This document shows positions 22,237-34,372 of a stretch of DNA of 64,000 bases, piece by piece. The stretch is taken from NCBI GenBank assembly GCA_028023455.1, contig JAQFVV010000204.1:515501-579500 (forward strand), read 5' to 3'. The notes under the pieces were generated by a model that had not been told where the DNA came from, did not search any database, and saw nothing but the letters and a program-made list of their open reading frames with translations. The stretch's first letter is position 1. The number at the start of each line of letters is the position of its first letter. Origin of the DNA: Epiperipatus broadwayi (lineage: Eukaryota > Onychophora > Udeonychophora > Euonychophora > Peripatidae). The position numbers and the translations under genes were made by a program.

Positions 22237-25170
22237 TCAACTGTAAATTACATTTCTTTATCAAAGTATATTTAATTCCACTACATTTACATAAAATAAA
22301 TATAATTTACAAAATATTGTTTGTTTGTTTTTTTTAAAAAAAAGAGCTGTGCTATTAATTGCAAAATAATGATAATAGAACATAGAATGCATCATATATA
22401 AATTTCAAAATGTACATTGTGTTAATTTTTAAAAATTTTAAATGTACATTGTAATTAGTTTTATTTTTATGTATTAACCATTCTGAAATGCACTTACATT
22501 TCAGCATTTTCTGATGTTTTTCTTTGTCTCACACATCAATGTAAATATATGATAAAATGATTATTACTTTTCACAAAATAATAAATTTGACTTCATTTGA
22601 TAGATATTTTAGTATACTACTGAAATAAATTTTAAATGTTCACATTTTGTTTCTGTAAATATTAAAAAAATGAGATCGCAATCAAAACAAGGACTTTACA
22701 CATCATTGTTTCTAGAAATATTATTTTCAGTTTATAAAATCAGTGAAATATTTTTAATTCTTATTATTTTTAAACATCTGAATGAATAATTATTTATTTT
22801 TCTTATATCTAATGAATTATACTTTAAAACTTTAAATTTTTTGAATATTTATTGCAAAATCGCGATATTTTCTTACTCGTAAATATAAAGTAGCTTGTTT
22901 ACATCAAAGCTAGTTTTGTAAATTGCTTCATGCCATATTTTGTTAGCTGCTAATATAACATTATATTTTTTTAAATAAAGTATTTCAAGTCAAAATAAGT
23001 TATTCATAATTTATATTTGTTGATATCCAATAAATATAGTGTAAATTATTTTTTAAAAAATATTTAAAACCATAATAAATTCACAAATAAACATGTTTTT
23101 GCATCATTGGAAACTACAATATTATAAAACTCCAAATGTTGTATAGCCTTGGTGACAGACAATGGATGAACATGTCAGGGTGGTGCCTATGTCTATTGTA
23201 AGAGCAGGAATTTTGAATTTCCTGCTTTTTAGCACAAAATTTTTGGCAAAAAATTTATTATAATAAAATATACCATTTTACATGCATTTTAACTTATAAT
23301 ACTTACAAAAAAATTCACCAGGAGGTGAATTGGTCAAAAGATGAAATAATTCACATCAATTGATGGTGAGGTTAATTTAATAAGTCATGAATTAGTAAAT
23401 ATTCTCTCACTATATGAGGAACAATATCGCAATGATGAATGAAAAAATCATAACTTTTTTTTAAAATTACAGTTATCAAAATGTTTTTATATCATATATT
23501 TATCTATAGGTTAGTAATTTTTTAAAATAATATTCTTAGTAAAATGATTATTTTTTAATTAAAATTTTTTTCAATCATTTTACTTTTTAATAAAAATTTT
23601 ATATATTTTGAATATAAAGTAACAAATTAATTTTTTTCCCATAGGAAGTCATTATAATTGCTTATTTTTTTATGTGAGATCTTTGATTTATTCATATACA
23701 TTGCTTATAATAACTCCTCTCATATACGCTTTAATGCAAAAAAAAAAAAAAATAATAAAACTTTTTTATTTTCCTGAAAGTTTTGACTATCCAGCAGTCT
23801 TCATCACAGCATTCTCAATTCCCTTTACATTTTAGTATTTAAATAAGGCTATAATCTTAGTATATGCACCTTGAGTGCTAAATTTATTACAGAGAGACCT
23901 CTACAAATCTAAATGCAAGATTTGACTATACAAAGATAAGAGTGATCCACTCTTATCTTCAACCTATTTTCTAATTATATAGGCAAATCTAAAACATTTT
24001 AATGCAAATTTTTTTTTAATAAAACTTCTTTATTTTTCTATATATGAAGAAATGCAAAGAAAGTAAAAGAGAAGAATAAGAGTGTATACTTCTAAACTTC
24101 GAATTATAATGCATTTTCATCATACAGGATAAACATGAGTTATAAATAAATAAACAAAATTTTAAAAAAATCATTTAATAGTAATATATAATCCATAAAG
24201 TATATTATAAATTTATATTTTGTCTATTGACATTTATAACAAATAAAATAAATTAGAATTTATACACAAGTTTATTCCTATTTATTACATTATTAAAATT
24301 GTAATTTTACATAAGAATAGTTTTAGACCTATTAATGTAAATATAAATTTATGATTTAATAAACTAATATATATATAAATCAAAATCCTTGATATAACAG
24401 CTGACAGATATAACAAAACAAAATTTAGCTTTTGATTTTTGAGACAAATCAATAGTGTTTATGACATAGTCAGAAAATTATACAGTTAAGGAAATAAGTT
24501 ATTAAGTATAAATTAAATATTTTTTAAATAATTCTAATAATGATAGAAAAATTAAGAAGATGGAGTTGGCAGCCCCGAAGATCGAGTTAGCAGCCTCTTT
24601 TGAAAGCCCTTTGATTAAATATATATATTGAGATTCTCTTCAGAAAATGATATACTTCAATTACTAAATGAAAATGGGACTAATAAAATAAAAATAACAA
24701 GAGCAAACAAATGTTCTCTGGACTTGCGCAGCTTTTTGTGGATAAACTTCTTATAACTCTCATAAATAATATTTTATATATAAATAACATTTAAAAAATA
24801 TAAGCATAACAACTTTGAGTAGAACTTCATAAAATTTTATTATTTAAATAAAGTCAATGTTTAATTTATATGTTATTAAATATATATATATTCCCAATTC
24901 ATCTGTGTTTGTGCATGCATGTTACGAAGAGAAAAATAAATATTGTCTCAGTAACGTTCTACCTACTGATTAAAAGTCGCATTTGGAGTAAATAAGATTT
25001 GACAGCTAATATTCCTATTTTAAAATGACAAAGAAGTTCTACCTGAAACTGAACGTCATTAAAAAATAAATATCAATTAATTGTTAAAAGAAAGAGAGAA
25101 GACAAAGAATTAAAAAACTGAGATTTTTTTTTTTACTTGCATTTACTCTAACGTAGTTCTTTATGAATCT
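22237..25170. other. AT-rich sequence with old repeat material, no gene seen
   Basis: A block at about 23725-24010, with poly(A)-AATAAAACTTTTTTATTTTCC, GACTATCCAGCAGTCTTCATC and later a second AATAAAACTTCTTTATTTTTC, looks like the end of a retroelement, class unknown. At 24563-24598 GAGTTGGCAGCC and GAGTTAGCAGCC form a small imperfect tandem repeat of about 23 bp. Nothing else was recognised. Confidence 0.45.
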
Positions 25171-25179
25171 GATGTTTTC

Positions 25180-25359
25180 CTATGCGCGCGCGCCGATCAG
25201 CTTTGCCGGCAAATGACTCACATTGCGTCTGGTAGCCTTTGAAAGATTGCCAAGAGAAGGTGGAGTTTTGTTCGAGCGGTCCTGCTTGCTAAAGTTAAAT
25301 CAGAAAGCAAGTGAAGATTGCCAGATTTTTCAAATTGTATTTACTATTTATATGTTCTC
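25180..25359 (+). promoter_or_regulatory. CpG/GC-rich patch, likely promoter with first 5'UTR exon
   Basis: In very AT-rich surroundings, 25180-25345 has GCGCGCGCGC, CGATCAG, GCCGGCAAATG and CGAGCGG, and an AP-1 consensus ATGACTCA at 25213-25220. It ends at CTC|GTAAGTATT, a near-perfect splice donor (GT at 25360-25361). I read this as a promoter plus non-coding first exon on the plus strand, because there is no long open frame and the donor is strong. Exact start sites are not visible, and transposon origin cannot be excluded. Confidence 0.45.
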
Positions 25360-26075
25360 GTAAGTATTATTATTATAAATCTATATAAAGTGACTTTTTT
25401 CGTTAACCTGTAGAAAGTGATGTCTATAGTCATTAAATAATAAGAAATTAGTTTAATCGTGCAGCACGGCAGTATTAAAAAAAAAAAGCGTATGAAGTAT
25501 ATATTTTCTACTATTTATATCTTGCAAATATATATTTCTATTTTTTTCAACAATTTTAATTTTAAATTATTTTATTTCATTAATTTATATATATTTTTCT
25601 TTAATGCTAATTATTTACAAACGTTCTGTTATTTTTTCTTTTTCTTTTTTTAATTAGTTTCATAGTTAAAAGTATTTATTTATTTTTTTAAAAATATTTT
25701 AATTAGTTTAGTAAAAGTCATTCTATTGGGAGCAATTCTTAATGGTTATTTGTTCAGCTGATGTCACTAATATTGTGCCCACTCAGATGTTCGTGCGTAG
25801 ACTGCCAGTGATAAGTAAATTTTAGTTATAAATAATTAAAGTGTGGATTGAAAAAGTACAAAGAAAAAGATGAACAAATTAGTTGTCTTAAATTTTTAGT
25901 CTGAATGCACACAAGATTACTTAGAAAAAGTATTCCTTAAATTTCTTTTTTCTTTTTAAATTCATATTTAGGGCAGTTATTGAGGTTATCTTAAATTATA
26001 CATAATAAACAGAAACAGAAAAAAAAAATGTTTTCGCTCTTTAATAAGGCTTTCCTTTTTTTTTTATTTATGCAG

Positions 26076-26107
26076 AAAACTCGAAAGGTGGAGCTGTTAC
26101 TGAACGT
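26076..26107 (+). other. Possible small 5'UTR exon
   Basis: A polypyrimidine stretch ending TTTATTTATGCAG at 26075 is a good acceptor; 32 bp later AACGT|GTGAGT gives a good donor at 26108. The interval AAAACTCGAAAGGTGGAGCT and so on has no ATG. It follows the candidate first exon by about 0.7 kb. Very short exons are uncommon, so this is tentative. Confidence 0.35.
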
Positions 26108-28960
26108 GTGAGTTCTTAGAAATACATTGGTGAATAGTTTGTTAACCATAACACTACGTACACGCACAAACGCGGATATTTTCGTATATTAATAAAGAAA
26201 TGTGTTATCGTTTATATTTATTCTAGATGTTTAGATATATTTTATTAATTACTATTGTACTAAATTGAACCATATTTTTTTATAGACTATATATAACTGT
26301 AAATTAAATGATATAATGAAAAAACTTCCATTCATTCCAAAAAGTCTCTTGACAATGATCATTGCGGTCAAGCTGAGATCTGATCATTATTTATGACAAC
26401 TGTTTAGTCTTATCTAGTAATCAAGTCAAAAATCGAACAAGCATTTTGCTTATAATAAAAAAATGTATTAAATCTTCAAAATAAATTATAGTTTTTTTTC
26501 CATTTCATAAACTATCAATTATTTTAAATTTAACTTTATATTGAAACAACATAATTGAGTTTGCTCTAAAATAATTAATTAATACTATAATATATTGATT
26601 AATACATTTTCTAATAAAAGCAATAATAAAATTCATCCATTATTTTTGTCAGAAAAATGATTGTATTGTTTCAAATTCAATATCAGACAAACATCACTAT
26701 TATTTTTATTTCCATATGTCAAATGCGGTGATCAGGAAGCGAACCCGGGCCAGCTGCTTGGAAGGCAGCTATGTTAACCACTAGACCACCAACGCTTGAC
26801 AACATCACTATCATTTTTAAACCAAATAAAAATAGTTTTATTTGTTTAGATGCTTTTTAGGGCACTTGTTTCTTCTATATTAATAATTTGAACATGGTAT
26901 TTATAATTGGTAACCTCTAATTTACGTTCGCTTTATTTTTTAAAAGCAAATAAATGTTATTTTAGTTTATAAGCTGTTATAATATTATTTATAATTCTGA
27001 AACATTATTGACTAAAATAAATACACAATCTACATATTCTTGATTGTTTAAATATTCTTCATTTATTTTTATCCATTTTGCCTAACATTTTAATCCATAA
27101 AATACCCTTTTCATAAAACTATAGTAAAAAGTTTTAAAGAGACAGAATAAGTTTATTGTCTGTCTTATCTATATTAATATTCTTAGAGACATTATGTTTT
27201 TTAAATCAAGTATTTGTTGTATTTTAATGAATATTCTGTATTTTGATAAGGCAAGCCATTGTTCTGTGTTATAACTACATTTATTTTGTTTGGCTTGACT
27301 TCAAAGTTCTTTGTAGATGAATTGTAATAATACTGGTAAAAAAAAAAACTAGTATAAAACTGACAGAAACATGATGGGTCTTACTTTCTAATACTTTTTT
27401 GAATGTTAAATTAATACTATATTCTTCCAAGTCTTTGGTTTATTATTATCAGACATTTACTATATAGTTTTGCTTACTTATTTCATCAGCTTTTTCTAAA
27501 AACATGTCACTTTTTCATTTAAAATACTTAGAACTTAAAAGCATGTGCTAATTGCAAGTTTTCCTCTTTTTTTATTTATTGTTATATACTTTCTTATAGA
27601 ATTTTTCTAATTTTTTAATTATAGTTTGTCTTTTTTTTTTAATAGCTGAATAACTTTGGTTCCAAAAGTAAGATGTCATTTTATGTAATTAATATGCTTT
27701 TTTCTTTACTTGCTATTTTACCATTTATTTTATTTTGTTATCATTAATTTGATTCTCATTGTTTTACATAATTTTAGATGTTTACTTCGATTTAAAATGT
27801 AATTTTAAAAAATGCTTTCATATTCTTTTTTTTTTTAAAAATATATTGTCTTGTGTTATTTGAAAATTTCCTTGAGAATACAATGATTATTTTTTTGTTC
27901 CTGATAGCCATGTAGCTAGCTATCCTTAGTGCAAAATATATCTTCCTATTCATCTCTGTAATCCTGAGTGATTTTCAAAGTTTACATGTACAATAATTTA
28001 TAAGGTGTTCTTTAAGTTCAAAAGAATATTTGTGAAGATTGAAGATATCAATAGCTACTAATGTTTTTCTTATAGGCTTTGTCTTTAAATTCATATATAT
28101 ATATCTTACATTTTATTAATTACTGATCACTTTCTATGTTAAATGTATTAAGAATTTTGTAGATTTGAAATACACATTTATTTTTAGTCTAAATATAACA
28201 CAACCTTGAAGTGTCTTTAGTATTTTTTTTTTCTTTTTTTTTTAAAAAAAAAGGAGGAAAAATTTATAACAGACAATTTTTTTAAAGCAAGTTTAATGAT
28301 TCTCTGTTCTTTCTCATTTTTATTTCTAATGTTCACATTTTACCATTTTAAATATTTTTTTCAATTCAAGCATTAAAAACATTGTAGATAATTTTAATAT
28401 GTCATTCAGTGTGATCAAAAATATGTGTGTATATCTATAAAAAACATTTTTTAAATTAAAATGAGAACTTATCCTGACTATAAATCTGAATTATTTTTAT
28501 TAAGCATTTACATTAATAATTGTCATTGCCATCTATCTTATACTGCATTGATCTCCATGACATTGTTCATTCATAATTTATTTATAACAAATTTCTCTCT
28601 ATTCGAGTTTATACTGTTTGTGTCTTTATAGTAAAATACATATTTACTTCTCAAACCCATTATCTCTCTATATTTTAATGACTTCAAAATTTACAATGAC
28701 CCTTTTAATATTAGATAATTTTTGTTACAATTTATACAATCTCCTTTTATTTAAAAATTATTATTATAGAGTCCATTTTCTGTTTTCAATTGCTATTTGC
28801 TGTTTCAGTTGGGATTTTATAGTCTATAGGATATGAGAGCCATAATTTAAATTCATAAAGCCTACTTACAGATCTAAAAAAATAAAATGAGCCTTCACTC
28901 ATATATACATCATACATTAACAAAAGCTCAATTTATATATGAATTAAAAATTATCAGGTA
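26108..28960. other. AT-rich sequence, intron-like, no gene seen
   Basis: Apart from the tRNA-like sequence at 26724-26795 it is AT-rich with many poly(T) tracts and no recognisable coding or repeat structure. Confidence 0.45.
26724..26795 (-). pseudogene. tRNA-Gly(UCC)-like sequence, probably SINE head
   Basis: The complement reads GCGTTGGTGGTCTAGTGG at its 5' end (box A), has a TTCC anticodon region with a complete anticodon stem (CTGCCTTCCAAGCAG), and GGGTTCGCTTCC as box B. The acceptor stem pairs imperfectly (T4-C69 mismatch, G7-T66 wobble) and the T-stem is poor, so a working tRNA is unlikely. A second site at 51755-51788 shares TGTCAAGCGTTGGTGG, including bases 5' to the tRNA part, which points to a dispersed tRNA-derived family. 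No CCA, poly(T) terminator or duplication is clear. Confidence 0.7.
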
Positions 28961-28969
28961 TCTAAAAAA

Positions 28970-29640
28970 TCATCATCATTTTTTAACATGATCAATTCAT
29001 TGCAGAATAAGCTCTCCCCCATCAATAACTTTTCCATATCACACCAATAATTTTTTTATTTCATACATTCATCTCACATGTTATTTTTTTCTACATTTTT
29101 AAAAATATACTGACATTCAACTTCAAACTTTAATTCTTCATCTATTATCATTTCTTCTAACAATATGTCTACTTCAACTCCATTTCAGTCTCTTAATTTT
29201 TTCAATGATGTCATTAATATCAGTTTGTTCTTCACCTATGCATTTCAATTTTCATCTCTTATTATTATTCCTAATATACATCTTTCAGTATTTCATTGAG
29301 TAGTTTTAAGTCTTTGCATTGCTCTTTTGCTAAGTGTTGAAGTCTCATATCTATAAATAAAACTAGGATAACACATTGGTCACAAACTTTCTTTTTCAAA
29401 TACTAAATTATTTCTGCCAAAAGCACTCCATCCAAGTTTAATTCTATTTCACTTATTATGTTTCTTTCTGTATTAGTAATCTGACCAAGGTATTTGAAGT
29501 TGTTAATTTTTTTAAATTTATAATTATCAAGTTATATTTTTTTCTTCCAAGAAAATTCACTAAACATTACTTATCATGCTTTCTTTGTTTTAAACCCAAA
29601 AAATATAATTCAGTAAGTTTATTATGTGATTACTGCATGT
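28970..29640 (-). pseudogene. LINE C-terminal remnant (second family)
   Basis: Piecewise minus-strand translation gives NNFKYLGQITNTERN, then LGWSAFGR, KVCDQCV, SKRAMQRLK, a RCILGI-like block and RLKW.W.RHI-like sequence, in the order seen after the RT palm of animal endonuclease-RT LINEs. Upstream, LLGLKI with a following MSN block marks the end of the RT domain near 29600. The RT active site itself is not visible. Frame changes and stops show it is dead. It differs in wording from the LINE at 0.85-4.2 kb, so it is another family. Confidence 0.7.
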
Positions 29641-29649
29641 TATCAAAAA

Positions 29650-30924
29650 TATCTTTTGTATTAATGTATTAAGTGGATAATCAAGGGATATTTTAAAAGG
29701 TACAAATAATATATGGAATCTTTTATAAATTCAATCATGGCATTGAACTTACTTACTTGAAAATTTTTATGGTAATATTTGCAATTAATTGGTGTTCCAT
29801 TGAAGTTTCTGCATATTTTATGGCTTCTATATGACAGAATTACAGAAATCAGCATAACTCCTAATAAGAAATTTGAGGCATCAGAAGTGAATATATATTT
29901 TATTATATATCGTTTTTACTACTGGTTTACATATAATGGATAATATAATGGTAAAATTAAAAACTGTAAAAACAAATATTCAGTTGACTATAATATATAA
30001 TTGCATTAAAATCTTTCAACATAATGAAACAAAAAAAAAAGCATAAAAAAGTATTATTTAATAAATTTAAGAATATATAAAACAACTTTTATTAAATGTA
30101 ATAAAGTCAAAATAGTATAAGATTCTTTTATATTATATTATTTGTAAAAATCAAGAGAATTTATATGGAGATAAATTACCACCACTCTTTTAAAAAAGTA
30201 TTAATGTTATTGGTTTTTTAAAAGCATATTGATATAATTATCATAAAAGTTATTCTCAGATAAATAAAATATGTTTAAAATAAGAGCTAAAAGTTAAGTC
30301 AGAATTTTTTACAATCAAACAATTTTGTAATCAAATTACAAAATTTCTATCCAAATCTCAGTTATTATATGATTCAATCATGATATTATTTTTCAACATA
30401 ATCATATACTTATTACAATAAATAATCGATGTTTTCTTATTAAGTTATGTAATACATTTAATTATAAAAGGATAATACTATCAACAAAATCTCTGCAAAT
30501 GCTAAACTTTACTCTCAATAACATTTTTACAATTAGATTTGTCATTACAATTGTTAAATAATGTAGAAGTTATAAATTTAGTATTAAATAAACAGGCAAA
30601 AAAAATAGATATTGATGATACATCTTGTGACTTTACAATTGAATTTATCAAAGTGAATAACTTGTTTAAAGTCATAAATATCAAACAAATTTTTACATTG
30701 GTATAAATGATTTAATAAATCCAGGTCATTAAATATAATTAACTACCAAACTTAACCTAGAATTTTTAAATTAGCAATGATGATGATGAAATATAGAATA
30801 ATTTAAAAATCTATAAATAATTCAGAAAAAGTGAAATACAAGCATTGCTTGTAAAAATAATATTAAAAAAGACATCCTTAATATATTAAGTCCAATAAAA
30901 TATAATGATCCTTTCTACTTTACA
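29650..30924. other. AT-rich sequence, no gene seen
   Basis: Probably includes further decayed LINE sequence from the neighbouring remnant but nothing can be identified. No other structure noted. Confidence 0.4.
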
Positions 30925-31190
30925 ATATTGAAATAATTGAGAGAGCGCAAATTTCTCAAGCACTTATGACTACAACTAGCCAATCAAATCTTAAGCACTG
31001 AAGATATTTAAGATTCACGCTTTCAAATATAAGTACTTTGGACTGGCTTGGATAAATATAAAGACAAGTAAAGAAGAGAATGGAACCACTCTTTTCTTAT
31101 TAAATTCTCTGTCCCAGTGCTTAAGATTTCATTGGCTAATTGTAGTCATAAGCGCTTGAGAAATTTGCACTCTCTCAATTATTTCAATAT
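30925..31190. repeat. Foldback element, 76-bp inverted arms
   Basis: 30925-31000 and 31115-31190 are reverse complements with a few mismatches (outer ends ATATTGAAATAATTGAGAGA and its mirror). The 114-bp spacer has no repeat. The arms are less AT-rich than the surroundings. No duplication or coding frame found. Confidence 0.75.
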
Positions 31191-31859
31191 CGACTGCACT
31201 TTAAATATTATTTCCAATATTGTAACCTTCAATATACACAATATTATACAAATATTTCTATCAAATTTTGATTTAAAGATGTCAAATCTATGGTTTTATA
31301 AGAAAGTCTTTAAACAAATCTATTGAAAATAAATATTCATTATCAACATTTATAATCACAATTATTACATTATCGAAAACAAATTATATGACTACTGACA
31401 ATAATTAGAATGTGCAGATTTTAAAAATAATAATTTTAGTTTTAATAAAGCAAGGCTATATAATAAGTTTTTTTCTCCATGTTAAATCTAAGGATATTTT
31501 AGTTTCTGAAGGAATACTTAAAATTTGCTCCTAGAAGTTTGCTTTATTTTTTACTTAATGTACTGTAAATAAGTTATATATTGAAATTGTATTTTTTATG
31601 TAAATATTATTTATTTCTATTTTGTAGTTATAAAAAATACAAAAACTAGCAAAAAGTTGTTAATCTTGCTGAGAATTACTTACAGAGAGAGGAATAATTT
31701 CTTAGTAAATGACTTTTTTTTTTTTATAATAAATATCTATTTTTAATGCAACTTCATGATTAAAATAAATTTAAAAGGTAATATAAAGAAAGTCCAAAAT
31801 TTAATTTTTTTTAATAAAGTGGAATATTTAAAATGCTATCCAAGTAAATATTAAAACTT

Positions 31860-33260
31860 ATAAGGAAGATTTTTCTTTAAGATGGATATTTCATTTTACT
31901 GGTAGTGTTGGTAAAGAAATTTCTAAGTTTTTAAATAATTTTTAAAAGAATTTATTAATTTTGAAAATTATACTATTTCATCTTCTTGAGTGGCTTTTGA
32001 AAAGATTAATAATTTTTAAATGGAAAACAATAGGGTGTATGGGTGTTTAGATATAGAAAATAAGTATTAATAAATTAAAAATTATTGAGGTTCTTACTTT
32101 TATTTTACTTAATAATGGATCTTTGTCTAAAAATAAAATTAAGATTATTAAAGATTTTTATTTGTTGATGATGATTCTATGTAATTTGCTTACAGTAGTA
32201 AGTATTATAAGATGAAATATTGATGGATAATGGGTTAAATTGTTTGTCTTTTAATTTTTTCAATTTGTAATTATTTAGAAGAAAAAAGTATTAATTATAA
32301 TACTGAATATTTAAAGATAATTTGTTAGATATTTTGGTGATTGTTTGTTCATATTAAAAGAAGATAAATTAAAATAATTATTAAATAGAATTAACAGTTT
32401 TGACTCTTATATAAAGCATATTTTAGAAAAAGAAGAGTTACGTTTTATTAAATTAAAATTTTTAGATTTATTGCTGATATGAGGTTTAAAAAATAATTGT
32501 TTCATATGTAGTCATTATAATGTAACACTTTAAGATATATCATTAAACTAATAGCTACAACAATCTATTTTCCATAAAACAGCAGTGTTAAGGATTTTTA
32601 TTACAGCAATTTTTGTTATAGATATCAGAGGTTAAATATTTTTTTAAAAAACAGCAATTTTATAAAGATTACTTTAGTATTGGCTATTCTAATAAATTCA
32701 TTTAGAGTATTGTTTAATTGCAATTATAATACTGATAGTAATAATTTTAAAATGTGAACATAAAATAAAAATATGATTTTATTTCTTTGTCTTTTAAATG
32801 GTTTTCTTATAAGATTGTGAAAAAAATTACACTTTGTTTGGGAATAAGAAAACAGCACAAAGGAAGATGTTACTTTAAATAATCGAATACTACAAAAGAG
32901 AAATGTTATAAGAACATTATTTGCGTAGTAGTTTACATTGATTGTGTTTTTGTAAGAAATTATATTTAGATCAAAATAATATGAGCTTAAATGAAAGAAT
33001 AAAAGTTTAAAAAGAAGATATCTATAAAAGAAATATAAGATATAAGATTATTTCTGAGCAGGATCTTGAAATTCTTTTTCTTTAAAAAGAATGCAATAAA
33101 TAAAAGAACTAAAAAATCTCTATTATTAAAAATTTACTATACTGAAGCAATTAATTTATTTCAGCGTTATTTTGTTATTAACCTTTCCATTGAATTTTTT
33201 TTTTATTTTCATTGGCCAAGAGAATTAAAGTTTTACAACTTTTTATTGGTTAATTAACAA
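31860..33260 (+). pseudogene. Probable Penelope-like element remnant (RT and possible endonuclease)
   Basis: At 32330-32480 piecewise translation gives a GDCLFILKED..LNRINSFDSYIKHILEKEE stretch followed by LKFLDLLLI, matching the region after the Y-(V/A)-DD box of Penelope-type RTs (INS...I.FT.E.E...LPFLD). At about 32574-32710 HKTAVLR.F and a degraded NGY/IGYSNKFI block match the downstream segment of the same family. At about 32980-33040 SLNERIKV-KEDIYKRN may be a GIY-YIG endonuclease trace. The sequence is very AT-rich and full of stops. I am fairly sure of an RT origin, less of the family. Confidence 0.5.
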
Positions 33261-33472
33261 ACTCAGCAGTAAATATATATTCATCTTTTAATATTATATT
33301 TATTTTAGTTTTGTTTGTAAAAAGTATATTAATAATTTGTCAGATTATGAAAGTGAATGGTTTCAAAAATGAATTTCTTTTTATAATTATAAAAAATATT
33401 CAATAGAGGAAGACCTAAAAAGAAAGTTCATAGCAAATTAGAAAGTGCTGTTGATATCATTGATTTCTTTCT

Positions 33473-34010
33473 CAATTTACGTTAGTGTAAAAGTAAAAAG
33501 GTTTTTACTAAAATCTTACTATTTTCTAAAATAATTATATCTTCAGCATATTTTACCAAAATACATTATAATATGTAAATAAATGTCAGTAAAATAATCT
33601 ATATTATTCATTTCTGTTTGAAAATGAAATAAAGAGCTTGGGGTAATGAAAATTGTTGACAGGTATCAAAATTGTTGTTAGTGCTTTCTTCTTTTCCAAT
33701 TTATGTTTGTGTAAAAGTATACAATTTTTTACTAAAATCTTGCTATTTTTTCTAAAATAATTAGATTTTCAGCATATTTTATAAAAATAATTTATAATAT
33801 GTATGAAAAATAATAAAAAAAAACATTCTAAGACATTAATTTTCATTTTCAAAGTCAAAATAAATGTTGGAGCAGTAAAAATTATTGACACAAGCTCTTC
33901 TATTATTCAAAATATGGACTAACCAATCAGCATATAGGAAAGACTGACTTCTCCCTTTGTTGTAGCTTCTTACATCAATATTACTGATTTTTTACTTGTA
34001 ATATAATTCT
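33473..34010 (+). repeat. Tandem monomers and CCAAT-bearing block shared with 62.5-62.76 kb
   Basis: Two diverged monomers (about 33473-33690 and 33697-33900) share TGTAAAAGTA, TTTTTACTAAAATCTT, TTCTAAAATAATTA and TTCAGCATATTTTA. The 3' end (33839-34010) matches 62585-62745, with ACCAATCAGCATATAGGAAA against ACCAATCAGCATCTAGGAAA and TTGTAGCTTC in both. At 62.7 kb this block sits directly before a LINE start codon, so here it is likely a detached 5' region of the same family. Confidence 0.6.
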
Positions 34011-34372
34011 AGAGAGGGCAGCATCTTATGGTATATTTTAAGCTTTAAAATAATCATAAAAACACTACCATAACTCAAAAATTGACAGTTTTTGATCAAC
34101 TTGAAGCTGTGAACGTCCTGCCATGGAAGTTTCTCAGAAAAGGTTAAAAATAAATGGAATGTGATTGAGAATGATAGGAAGTTAATTTAATATATATTTA
34201 TTCTATATTTATGTTTTTTGTACTTGAGAAGTTTGTCTTGGCAATGAAAACCATTATAAAATTTTAATTTTCAAATTTTGGTGAACTTTTTGTAAATTCT
34301 AAATTTAGTATAATGTGTTTATTGTATGTTTCTATGTATTTATAAATTATTTATTTGTTTGTGTGTGTATAT

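Noticed and set aside
26724-26795. Functional tRNA-Gly gene
   Set aside because: Acceptor and T-stem mismatches and a related truncated copy elsewhere argue for a mobilised pseudogene.
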